From Mumia sp. zg.B17 (GTDB taxonomy: Bacteria > Actinomycetota > Actinomycetes > Propionibacteriales > Nocardioidaceae), in assembly GCF_019550915.1 (NCBI RefSeq), contig NZ_JAHWCI010000009.1:124001-188000 (forward strand): DNA of 64,000 bases, written 5' to 3'. Positions 50,726 to 59,178 of this stretch are shown in pieces (position 1 is the stretch's first letter; the number at the start of each line of letters is the position of its first letter). A model generated the notes under the pieces. That model searched no databases, was not told where the DNA came from, and saw only the letters and a list, made by a program, of their open reading frames with translations. The translations under genes were made by a program, and so were the position numbers.

Positions 50726-53700
50726 CTAGTCGTCGAGCAGCGTGTCCAACGACCGCGACAGGAGGTCCTGGCGCTTCGCCGCGTCGAGGCCTTCCAACCC
50801 GAAGCCGAACAGCACCGAGTCGGGCGTCATGACCGCGGCGCCCTCGTCGACGGACTGCTGGCCGCGCTCCCAGTCGTTGGGGTTGACCCCTGAGCCGGCG
50901 GGCGCACCGGGCACCGTCCAGGCGCCGAGATCGGCCTCGAACGACGTCTCGGTCGCCGTCGCCCCGCCGACCGTGGTCTTCGCGTCGTCGATCCACACGC
51001 CCAGGCCCGTGGTGCCCCAGTCGGTGGCATAGACGATCGCGACCTCGACCTGCTGACCGGCGTACGCCGACAGGTCTGCACTCCAGTCCTGCCAGCCTCC
51101 GGAGTTGCCGCTGAAGGCGTTCCACTCGCCCGTCGTGCCCGTGGGCTGGCAGGTCGCGTCGACATAGTGGGTCAGCTGCGGATGGAGGGTGATCGCCCAT
51201 CCTGACGTGCAGCTTTCTCCGGTGGCCTGCGTCGTGTTGCCGTTGGCGTCGGGGAGGGTCGTCCAGTCGTCGGTGCCGACCGGCCTCGCCTCCACGAACA
51301 CCGCATCCCAGCCGGCCTCGACGTCGGCGCTGAACTTGAAGTCCAGCGATCCCGACGTCGCCCCTGTCAGGTCCACGGTCGTCGCGAGCCGCTTGTAGGC
51401 CTGGTCGGCCGAGCCCGAGGTCATGAACCAGTCGCCGGTGAACGGCGCGTAGGGGTCCCCGGAGCCGCGCAGCCACGACAGCGGGGCACTCGACTCGAAC
51501 TGCGGGAACTCCTCGACCGGCAGGAACGACGACGTCGACACGAACGCGCCGGTGTGGTCCTGCGAGCCGTCGAGCTGTGCCGCGAAGCCCTCGAACGGAC
51601 CGTCCTCGTCACCCTGGAGCGGGAAGGTCGTGCCGTCCTCACGGGTGCCGCCGTCGTCGACGTACTGGTACGACCCCAGCCAGTACTGGAGGAAGTCGTT
51701 GCCCAGCGGCAGGCACGGGTAGGCCCCCGGAGTCGTGCAGGACCCGGCCGTCTCCTCGTCGGGGTGGTAGTAGTAGCTGCCGTCAGCCGCCTGCGCGTAG
51801 AGCGCGTACTTGCCGGCGACCAGCACCTTGCCGCCCTCGTTGAGGTAGTCGCGGACGCGCAGCTCGGTGTCGTACGCCCACTTGGCCGCCGTGCCTCCGA
51901 TCTGCCCGGTGTTCCTCGGGATGAGGTCGTCGCCGGTCTCCCAGACGACGGCGTCGTAGTGCGACAGGACTCCGAGGTCGTGCGGAGCCGTGCGGCCGGC
52001 GGCGTCGACGTCGTACACGTCGGTGCTGTAGCCGGCGGCGTTGAGCGCGTCGGCGTAGGCCGAGACGTACTTCGGCGAGCTGACAGCTTGTGCCGGTGAC
52101 AGCCCGGTGTAGTCCTCGGCCGCGAGGATCAGCACGTCACCGCCGATGTCGTCGGCGACGGTGTACGAGAACGACTCGCGTGAGCCGCGCAACGGCTTCA
52201 CGTTGAGCCCTGTGAAGGTCACCGTCACCCTGTCGCCGGGCTTCTGGCCCTTCACCTCCGCGCGGTACTCGTCGTAGTACTTGTCGTTCTCGTTGCCGTA
52301 CTTCTCGCCGCCTCGCCACTCCTTCATCCGTGTGACGCCGCGGACGCGACCGTTGATGCGGGTGGTCATCAGCAGGCCCTTGAGCTTGCGCTTCGCGGTC
52401 ACCGCGACGGTCTGCTTGCGGCCGTAGGAGGTGGTGAAGACGTCAGGACGGATGTCCTTCACCGTGATGCCGACCGACGACTTCGGGTCGTCCGGGTCGT
52501 GTGCGGACTCCGCGAGGGAGAGCGCGAACGGGATGTTCTTCTCGAACTCGGCCTGGACGAGCTCCTCGTCGTCGGGGAACGAGAAGATGCTCACGCATGC
52601 CGCCGGGTCCCACTCGTCGTCGGGGTCGGAGGCGCTGGCCGTCTGGCAGGTCGCCATCTCCGGCGTGTACGCGAGCGTGCCCTGCTCCTCGTGGACGTGC
52701 CCGTTCGTGTCGCCGTTGGTGGTGTAGAGCTCTGCCGAGAGGTCGGGGTCGTAGCCGGGGACCGCCGAGTTGGCGTCGTTGCCGGCGAGTGCGGCGTAGA
52801 TCTCGTCGTCGGGTGTCGGCGTCTCGACCTGCCAGCCGGTGCCGTAGAGAAGCAGCTCGGCAGCGGAGTGGTAGTTGACGAAGAACTCGAACCCGACCTT
52901 GTCGACCAGACCGATCGTGGCGCGGGTCTCCGGCTCCGAGGCCGGCGCGGGTCCGCGGTAGGTCTCGCTGAAGGGCTGCGGCGAGCTGCCCTCGTTGTCG
53001 TACCCCCACTTGAAGGGGAAGTTCCGGTTCATGTCGACGCCGTCCCCGGCGGTGACCTGCCCGTCGCCGTTGTTGTCGCGCACGGTCTTGCGCCACAGAC
53101 GGTTGCCCTCGGTAAACGTGAAGTCGTAGCCGTCCGGGTTCTGCACCGGCAGGAACCACAGCTCCGTCGTGTCGAGGATCTTGGTGATCCGACGGTCCTT
53201 GCCGTAACGGTCGAGCATGTAGTGCATCAGGCGCTGGACCATCTCGGGCGTGATCCACTCGCGCGCGTGCTGGGTGCCCCCATACAGGACGGCGGGCTTG
53301 CTGCCGTCCCGGGACTTGCTGGCGTTCTTGCCGACCTTCACGGCGAGGATGTCCTGCCCGGTGCCCGACTTGCCGGCCTTCACGAGCTTGGTGAGCCTCG
53401 GGTAGCGTTTGGTCGCCGCCACCATGTCGTCCCGGATGCCGCCGGCCTCGCTGTAGGAGGTGAAGACGTCGTAGCCGGCCGCCGACTGGCGTGCGGAGAG
53501 CGTGCTCGCCTTGACGCCGTCGATCTTCTTGACCTTGAGGTCCACGCCTTCCTCACGGAGCTTGCGCGCCTGGCTCGGTGGCAGCACCACCTCCACCTCG
53601 GCCTTGCCCCCCTTGGAGCTGACGACGTCGTGGCTCCGGTCGACGCCGGCCTCGGCGAGGAGGTCGAGTCCCTTCGCGTCGACGGTGGCGCTGTAGATCT

Positions 53701-53818
53701 CGAGGTCGACAGGTGGTGAGTCGGTCGGGGCCTTGGGGGGTGCCGCGGTCGCCGGGAGCACTCCGAGGAGTCCTCCGACGAGGGCGGTGGTGAACACGAT
53801 CGCAGCAGGTCGTCGCAT
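50726..53818 (-). CDS. Secreted multidomain M14 zinc carboxypeptidase
   Basis: The 1030-residue product is far larger than a simple M14 enzyme. Order: signal peptide (1-26), propeptide-like part (35-115), and the M14 catalytic domain (about 110-440) with His184 and Glu187 in GGTQHAREW, NPDGYDF, DMNRNFP, zinc His317 in VNYHS and a likely catalytic Glu387. A fold like a glutamine-amidotransferase/ThuA domain follows (about 560-720, GDVLILAAEDYTG), and a beta-sandwich (about 780-960) with VFVEARPVGTDDWTTLPD and GVWIDDAK. That sandwich matches the insert in the M1 peptidase at 31.3 kb. It digests peptides outside the cell. Confidence 0.92.
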   Translation of the reverse strand: MRRPAAIVFTTALVGGLLGVLPATAAPPKAPTDSPPVDLEIYSATVDAKGLDLLAEAGVDRSHDVVSSKGGKAEVEVVLPPSQARKLREEGVDLKVKKIDGVKASTLSARQSAAGYDVFTSYSEAGGIRDDMVAATKRYPRLTKLVKAGKSGTGQDILAVKVGKNASKSRDGSKPAVLYGGTQHAREWITPEMVQRLMHYMLDRYGKDRRITKILDTTELWFLPVQNPDGYDFTFTEGNRLWRKTVRDNNGDGQVTAGDGVDMNRNFPFKWGYDNEGSSPQPFSETYRGPAPASEPETRATIGLVDKVGFEFFVNYHSAAELLLYGTGWQVETPTPDDEIYAALAGNDANSAVPGYDPDLSAELYTTNGDTNGHVHEEQGTLAYTPEMATCQTASASDPDDEWDPAACVSIFSFPDDEELVQAEFEKNIPFALSLAESAHDPDDPKSSVGITVKDIRPDVFTTSYGRKQTVAVTAKRKLKGLLMTTRINGRVRGVTRMKEWRGGEKYGNENDKYYDEYRAEVKGQKPGDRVTVTFTGLNVKPLRGSRESFSYTVADDIGGDVLILAAEDYTGLSPAQAVSSPKYVSAYADALNAAGYSTDVYDVDAAGRTAPHDLGVLSHYDAVVWETGDDLIPRNTGQIGGTAAKWAYDTELRVRDYLNEGGKVLVAGKYALYAQAADGSYYYHPDEETAGSCTTPGAYPCLPLGNDFLQYWLGSYQYVDDGGTREDGTTFPLQGDEDGPFEGFAAQLDGSQDHTGAFVSTSSFLPVEEFPQFESSAPLSWLRGSGDPYAPFTGDWFMTSGSADQAYKRLATTVDLTGATSGSLDFKFSADVEAGWDAVFVEARPVGTDDWTTLPDANGNTTQATGESCTSGWAITLHPQLTHYVDATCQPTGTTGEWNAFSGNSGGWQDWSADLSAYAGQQVEVAIVYATDWGTTGLGVWIDDAKTTVGGATATETSFEADLGAWTVPGAPAGSGVNPNDWERGQQSVDEGAAVMTPDSVLFGFGLEGLDAAKRQDLLSRSLDTLLDD

Positions 53819-53905
53819 GCTGGTCCTCCGCAGGATGAGGTCGTGCCATCGAAGACACGTAATGCCGGAAATCTTCCAGCGTCCGTCGCTTGTGTCAACG
53901 GTTGT

Positions 53906-54562
53906 TCAAGGCAACCGTCCGTGCGGGACCAGGCCGGACTCGTACGCGATCACGACCGCCTGCGTCCGGTCCCGCGCACCGAGCTTGGCGAGCACGTTCG
54001 CCACGTGGGTGCGGACCGTCTCCACTCCGAGGACGAGCTCGCCGGCGATCTCCGGATTGGACATCCCGCGCGCCGCCAGCGCCAGCACCTCCGACTCCCT
54101 CGGAGTCAGGGCGGGACCGGCGTATGTCGGCTGCGCCGGCGCGTGCCGTACCGCGAGCCGGCGCACCGACTCAGGGAAGAGAAGGCTCTCGCCGGCCGCG
54201 ACCGCACGCACCGCCGTCACCACCTGGTCGGCGTCGGCCCGCTTGAGCAGGAAGCCCGAGGCGCCGGCGCGCAGGGCCTCGAAGACGTACTCGTCGCTCT
54301 CGAACGTCGTCACGACCAGCACCCGCGGCGCCGGGTCCAGCGCGAGGAGCAGCTCCGTGGCGCGGATGCCGTCGACGCCCGGCATCCGCACGTCCATGCA
54401 CACGACGTCGGGCGAGAGCGACCGCGTCGACGTCAGCGCCGCCGCGCCGTCGGCCGCCTCCCCGACGACCTCGATCCCCGGGTCGCTCTCCAGGATCGCG
54501 CGCAGGCCGCGCCGTACGAGCGGCTCGTCGTCGACGAGGAGCACACGGATGGGGGCGCTCAT
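53906..54562 (-). CDS. LuxR-family (NarL-type) response regulator
   Basis: The 218-residue product has a receiver domain with the acidic pocket VLLVDDEP, the phosphoacceptor Asp57 in CMDVRMPG, Thr/Lys at TTFES and LLKRADAD. A LuxR HTH follows (about 150-215): LTPRESEVLALAARGMSNPE, then IAGELVLGVETVRTHVANVL. It overlaps the kinase gene by four bases, making a coupled pair. The likely target is the neighbouring membrane protein or ABC genes. Confidence 0.93.
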   Translation of the reverse strand: MSAPIRVLLVDDEPLVRRGLRAILESDPGIEVVGEAADGAAALTSTRSLSPDVVCMDVRMPGVDGIRATELLLALDPAPRVLVVTTFESDEYVFEALRAGASGFLLKRADADQVVTAVRAVAAGESLLFPESVRRLAVRHAPAQPTYAGPALTPRESEVLALAARGMSNPEIAGELVLGVETVRTHVANVLAKLGARDRTQAVVIAYESGLVPHGRLP

Positions 54563-55737
54563 CGCGCTGCTTCCCGCCGGTCGGCCGGAGGTAGCGGCAG
54601 CCGGGCGACGAGGTGCCACGTCCCGTCGGCCTGCCGTACGTCCAGGTCACCACCGAGCAGGGCGACCCGCTCCCGCAGGCCGTCGAGGCCACGCCCGGAG
54701 GTCCGCGCGGCGCGACCACCGGCACCGGAGCGAGGGACACCGTTGCGTACGGCGACGACCACCGCCTCGCCGACCTGCGTCTCGAGGTGGATCGCCGTGC
54801 CGTCACCGTGCTCGTAGGCGTTGGTGAGCCCTTCCTGCACGATCCGGAACGCCTCCCGCGACACGAGGTCCGGGATCCCGACGGGATCGGCGAGGTCTGC
54901 CCGGACGTCGGCGCCGCCGGCGACGTAGGAGGCGACGAGGACCGAGATGTCGTCCAGGCCGTGCGCCGGCGCGCGATCGGCCGGGCCGGGCTCGTCCCGC
55001 AGGAGGCCGAGGGCGTGGTCCAGCTCGTCGAGGGCCCGTCTCGCGGTGTCGGCGATGATGCCGAGCGACTCCTCGGCATGGTCGACGTCACGACGCACCA
55101 GCTGCCGGCCGGCGGCCGCCTGCAACGAGATCACGCTGAGGGCGTGCCCGATTCCGTCGTGGAGGTCACGGGCGAGAGCGCGTTGTGCCTGCTCCCGGCC
55201 GATGCGCTGCTGCGCCACGGCGAGCCGGTCGGCGTCGGTCGGCCCGAGGCAGACGACGGAGAGCCAGGCGAGACCGGCGCCGAGGGCGACGACCAGAGCG
55301 AGGATCGCGCCGGTAGCGCTCACCGCGACCCACCACGGCAGCTCGGAGAACGCGAAGGGGATCCCGATCACGAGCGTGACGCCCGCGGCACCTCCGGCCA
55401 GCACGTGGGCGAGCACGAACCAGGTGGTCCGCCACCGGTGGTGGCGGCGGTCCACCGGCTCGTCGACGAGCTCACCCGGAGGATCGAGCAGGATGCGGGC
55501 GCCGGCGACCTCCATGTCTCGCACCGCGGGGAACAGCGAGACCGCGACGAGCAGCGCTGCCACCAGGACCGCCCCGGTCACCGCCACTCCGGTGTTGGCA
55601 GTCTCGCGTCCGGTCGCCGCGACACTGAGGCCGAGCAGGCCGAAGGCCAGGAACAGCGCCGTCCCGATGAGGACGAACACCGTGCGCAGGAGCGCCGTAC
55701 GCAGAAGCGCCGTCCTCGCCTCGGCTCGTGCGCTCAT
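54559..55737 (-). CDS. HisKA_3-type sensor histidine kinase
   Basis: The 392-residue product has four membrane helices (20-38, 48-70, 105-130, 138-165), a short sensor region and the HisKA_3 dimerisation domain with phospho-His193 in RALARDLHDGIGHALSVIS. A HATPase_c domain with FRIVQEGLTNAYEHGDG (N-box) and SGRGLDGLRERVALLGG (G-box) follows. It belongs to the NarL/DesK class. Overlapping genes on both sides show one operon with the regulator and a multi-helix protein. Confidence 0.93.
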   Translation of the reverse strand: MSARAEARTALLRTALLRTVFVLIGTALFLAFGLLGLSVAATGRETANTGVAVTGAVLVAALLVAVSLFPAVRDMEVAGARILLDPPGELVDEPVDRRHHRWRTTWFVLAHVLAGGAAGVTLVIGIPFAFSELPWWVAVSATGAILALVVALGAGLAWLSVVCLGPTDADRLAVAQQRIGREQAQRALARDLHDGIGHALSVISLQAAAGRQLVRRDVDHAEESLGIIADTARRALDELDHALGLLRDEPGPADRAPAHGLDDISVLVASYVAGGADVRADLADPVGIPDLVSREAFRIVQEGLTNAYEHGDGTAIHLETQVGEAVVVAVRNGVPRSGAGGRAARTSGRGLDGLRERVALLGGDLDVRQADGTWHLVARLPLPPADRREAAR

Positions 55738-56894
55738 GCCGCCATCTTGCCCGTCTCGCGGGTCGGTCGCGTCGTCTGCGCGCCCGCCGCCCGCCGGCTC
55801 CGGACGTAGCCCCACACGGCGACGGCCAGTGCCGGGCCCCACGCCCAGAAGGGCAGGACGCCCAGCATCCACAGGGCCGCGGTGTCGCCGTCGGCCGCCT
55901 GCTCGATCGACAGGAGCACGATCGAGGGCGCCGTCGCGGTGAGGACGAAGGCGACCGCATAACCGGGGACCGCGGCCGCCGCGACAGGGACGGTGCGACC
56001 ACGGAGGGAGGGCATCCATGCGGGGAAGACCCGGCCCCACGGGCGGAGCAGCCCGACGGTGAGGATCGATCCGCCGAGTGCCGCGGCACCGAGCAGGAGA
56101 CCCCACAGCCGCATGGCGGGGTCGAGGTCGGCCGGGGTGAGCGGCCCGGTGAACAGCGCGTCCGGGAACAGCCACGTCGATCGCAGGAGCACGTACGGGA
56201 GGGGGCAGACGGCGGCGACCACGGTGGCGATGGTCGTGATCCGGTCGAGCCTGGTCGACGGCTGCTGCAGGCGCGCGGTGTACGGCGCGGCCCACGCCAG
56301 CGACGCCGACATCCACTGGACGGTCAGCGCGGCGAGCCCGAGGAGGATCCACGGGCGGAAACCGACCCGTGCGTACCCCTCACCGAGGGTGCGGACCAGC
56401 TCGCCGATCGTGTCGGGAGCGAAGGAGCCCGAGCCGATGCCCCACCAGGTGACGAGCCCGGTCGCCACGAGGGCAGTCGCACGCGCGGCCATCGAGCGGC
56501 GGAGCGCCGCCACCAGGAGCACCACCGCGATCACCGGGATCGTCATCGCGCAGAAGTAGCCGATGAACGCGATCAGCTGCGAGTCCATGCAGAAGACCGA
56601 CAGTACGAGGGCGACCGTGGCCGCGGCGGCGATGAGGCCTCGGCGGCCGACCGGTGATCGTGAGGCGGTCGCCAGCGCGACCGAGGTCGCGAGGCCCAGG
56701 ACCCCGCCGAGGAGCACGAGGACCGGCGCCACGACGTCGGGAAGCAGGGAGAGCAGGGACACCGCTCCGTCCGTGTCCTCGTACGGACTGCTGCTGGGCT
56801 CCAGGAGCCACAGCGCTCCCAGCGCGAGGGCGAGCACCGAGGTGGCCCCGAGCGCGAGCGGAGTGCGGGCGCGGAGGGCGAGATCGTGGACCAT
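55734..56894 (-). CDS. Polytopic membrane protein of a two-component operon
   Basis: The 386-residue product has about ten helices. No family name is recognised; similar unnamed proteins lie beside LuxR-type two-component systems in actinomycetes. It ends with a basic stretch. GAAGGAGAA is perfectly placed before ATG 56894. The stop overlaps the kinase start (ATGA), so it is made together with the kinase and may be part of its sensing system or its target. Confidence 0.7.
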   Translation of the reverse strand: MVHDLALRARTPLALGATSVLALALGALWLLEPSSSPYEDTDGAVSLLSLLPDVVAPVLVLLGGVLGLATSVALATASRSPVGRRGLIAAAATVALVLSVFCMDSQLIAFIGYFCAMTIPVIAVVLLVAALRRSMAARATALVATGLVTWWGIGSGSFAPDTIGELVRTLGEGYARVGFRPWILLGLAALTVQWMSASLAWAAPYTARLQQPSTRLDRITTIATVVAAVCPLPYVLLRSTWLFPDALFTGPLTPADLDPAMRLWGLLLGAAALGGSILTVGLLRPWGRVFPAWMPSLRGRTVPVAAAAVPGYAVAFVLTATAPSIVLLSIEQAADGDTAALWMLGVLPFWAWGPALAVAVWGYVRSRRAAGAQTTRPTRETGKMAA

Positions 56895-57019
56895 GAGTTC
56901 TCCTTCGTGAGGAAGTGGACTCCTCCACATTCGTCACCTGCACTGCCGCGCGGTTCCCCCGTACGGGGGAGCTCCGGCGGCCGCCGGGGGAGGTCCGTAC
57001 GGTCGCCCCGTCGCGGCGC

Positions 57020-58378
57020 TCAGGCCACCGTCCGTGCCACCCTGCGGGACGTCGCGGCGCCGGCGAGGACCAGACCCGAGGCCACGACGACGCACAGCAG
57101 GTACTGGGCGATGACCGAGGGCTGGGCCACCGGTTGAAGGCCGACGACCGGCACCAGCACCATCAGCGCGGTCGCCGTGGCGACGCCGACACTGGCCACG
57201 AGCGGGATGATCGTCTCCCTCGTCCGAGCGCGGTCGAGCGTGCGGTGGTCGGTCCCGGCCAGGACGAGCGCCCGGTGCTCCTCGCGCTGCTCGATCACCC
57301 GACCTGCCTGCATCACTCCGGTGGAGACGGCCGCCAGCGCCCCGGCGATCGCCAGCGTCAAGAAGCCGCCGGTCTTGAGGTCGGCGATGAACGCCGCCTC
57401 GTCGGGACGGCCGACGGTGTTGGGATCGAGCAGCGAGAACGTCGCCGTGAGACCGGCGATGAAGGTCGCGAGCGCGACACCACCCACGGAGCGCCATGCC
57501 GTCCTGGGCGAGTCGACGATCCGTCGTCCGGCGAGGAGGGTCGGCACCGAGCGCGCCGCCGCAGCCGTGACGCGACCGACGACCCCGATCACGAAGGGGC
57601 CGACGAGGTTGAGCGTCGCGAACGTGAGCACGAGCAGGGTCACGAGGACGGCGAGGGCGACGCCCACCGATCCGCCGAGGACCTGGGGTGCGACGACGAG
57701 CGCGAGGCAGCCACCCACGGTCGCGAGCAGCCGAACTCTCCGCAGGCCCGGAGGAGTGACTCTGTTGGCGACGCCCAGCGGGGTGATCGCGACCCGCCGA
57801 AGGCTCGCCGCCGCCGAGAGCACCGCGATCGCGAGCACGGCCGCGACAGCGAGAACCACGACCGGCACCCCCACCCAGAGCTCGGAGAAGGCGAACCGAC
57901 GACCCTGGAACCGCACCTGAGCAACCAGCGGGACGAGCAGCGCGTACCCGATGAGCCCGGCGATTGCGCCCACGGCCGCCTGTGCGGTCGCGTCGAGGAC
58001 GGTCAGCCCGGCGACCTGGCTGCGCGTCGCTCCGCACAGTCGCAGCGCGGCGAGCCGGGCATCCCGCCGTTCGGCCGCCAACCTGGCGGCGGCGGCACCG
58101 AGCGTGCCGAGCGGGACGAGGATCAGGAGGACGGCGATACCGGCGAGGAACGGGTACTGGATGGCGTACGGCGTCTCCGGGGCGTCGAGACCGGCGCGGA
58201 TGCCGGGGGCACCTCCCGCCCGGTCCCAGAAGGCCTGGAACCCGCCGATCACCAGGAGGAGGACGGCTGTCGTCGTCGCGAACGCGACGACCGCGAGCAC
58301 CTCGGTGAGGCGCTGCGGGTCGCGGCGCCCGGAGCCGTGCGAGCGGAGCAGGGCCCACAGGGAGATCGTGGTCCTCAT
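57020..58378 (-). CDS. FtsX-family ABC permease
   Basis: The 452-residue product has ten or so helices in two FtsX-like halves and an intervening stretch; the N-terminal half carries LAAERRDARLAALRLCGATR and the second HRALVLAGTDHRTLDRART, both versions of the RxxEhxxLRxxGA motif. It pairs with the LolD-type ATPase before it, as shown by a four-base overlap. Together with the two-component genes 125 bases downstream this resembles envelope-stress or peptide-resistance modules; no typical Bce loop is seen. Confidence 0.85.
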   Translation of the reverse strand: MRTTISLWALLRSHGSGRRDPQRLTEVLAVVAFATTTAVLLLVIGGFQAFWDRAGGAPGIRAGLDAPETPYAIQYPFLAGIAVLLILVPLGTLGAAAARLAAERRDARLAALRLCGATRSQVAGLTVLDATAQAAVGAIAGLIGYALLVPLVAQVRFQGRRFAFSELWVGVPVVVLAVAAVLAIAVLSAAASLRRVAITPLGVANRVTPPGLRRVRLLATVGGCLALVVAPQVLGGSVGVALAVLVTLLVLTFATLNLVGPFVIGVVGRVTAAAARSVPTLLAGRRIVDSPRTAWRSVGGVALATFIAGLTATFSLLDPNTVGRPDEAAFIADLKTGGFLTLAIAGALAAVSTGVMQAGRVIEQREEHRALVLAGTDHRTLDRARTRETIIPLVASVGVATATALMVLVPVVGLQPVAQPSVIAQYLLCVVVASGLVLAGAATSRRVARTVA

Positions 58379-59076
58379 CGTGCGGCCTCCTCGTGCACGT
58401 ACTCGCCCGTGACCCGGCCGTCGCGCATGGTGATCATGCGTGAGCAGTGACGAGCGACAGCCTCGTCGTGGGTGACGACCACGAGGGCGGCTCCGGTCGA
58501 CCGCGTGGCGGAGGTGAGGACGCTCAGCACGTCCGCGCCGGTCGCCTGGTCCAGCGCGCCGGTCGGTTCGTCGGCGAAGACCACGCCCGGTGATCCGGCG
58601 AGCGCACGCGCGATGGCGACTCGCTGCGACTGTCCCCCGGAGAGCTCACCGGGGCGCCGTTGCTCCAACCCCGCCAGCCCGAGGTGGGCGAGCCAGGCGG
58701 CAGCGACCCGCGTCGCCTCGGTCCGTGACGTCCCCGCGAGCATGAGCGGCAGTGCGGCGTTCTCCACCGCGGGAAGCTCGGGCAGGAGCTGCCCGGACTG
58801 GAACACGAAGCCGAAGTCGGTGCGTCGCAGCGCCGTACGTCGTCGGTCGGACAGGCTTGCGAGGTCGGCTCCCTTCCACACGACCGAGCCCGAGGTCGGC
58901 GCGAGGACTCCCGCGAGACAGTGCAGCAGCGTGGTCTTGCCCGATCCGGACGGGCCCATGATCGCGAGGGACTCACCCGGCGCGACCGAGAGACTGACGC
59001 CGGCGAGGGCGTGCGTGGCGTTCGACCCCTCGCCGTAGGTCTGGACGAGGTCGGTGGCGACGAGTGGGGAGTTCAT
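58375..59076 (-). CDS. LolD/MacB-type ABC ATPase
   Basis: The 233-residue product has Walker A GPSGSGKTTLLHCLAG (about 42-57), Q-loop FVFQSGQLLPEL, signature ELSGGQSQRVAIARALA, Walker B GVVFADEPTGALD and the His switch VVTHDEAVAR. This is the MacB/LolD/FtsE branch, which works with FtsX-like permeases such as the one overlapping it. ATG 59076 has no strong ribosome binding site. It starts the leftward block that runs to 53.9 kb. Confidence 0.93.
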   Translation of the reverse strand: MNSPLVATDLVQTYGEGSNATHALAGVSLSVAPGESLAIMGPSGSGKTTLLHCLAGVLAPTSGSVVWKGADLASLSDRRRTALRRTDFGFVFQSGQLLPELPAVENAALPLMLAGTSRTEATRVAAAWLAHLGLAGLEQRRPGELSGGQSQRVAIARALAGSPGVVFADEPTGALDQATGADVLSVLTSATRSTGAALVVVTHDEAVARHCSRMITMRDGRVTGEYVHEEAAR

Positions 59077-59178
59077 GCCACCACGCTAGGAATCGCGACG
59101 GTGTCGGTGCGTCGGTCTGCGGGACGGGCTCGCCGCGGCCACGTCATACTCCGGTCGGAGAGCGAAGAAGCCAGACGA

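Noticed and set aside
56915-58450. 511-codon open frame on the upper strand
   Set aside because: It mirrors the FtsX permease gene and lacks any domain or start signal.
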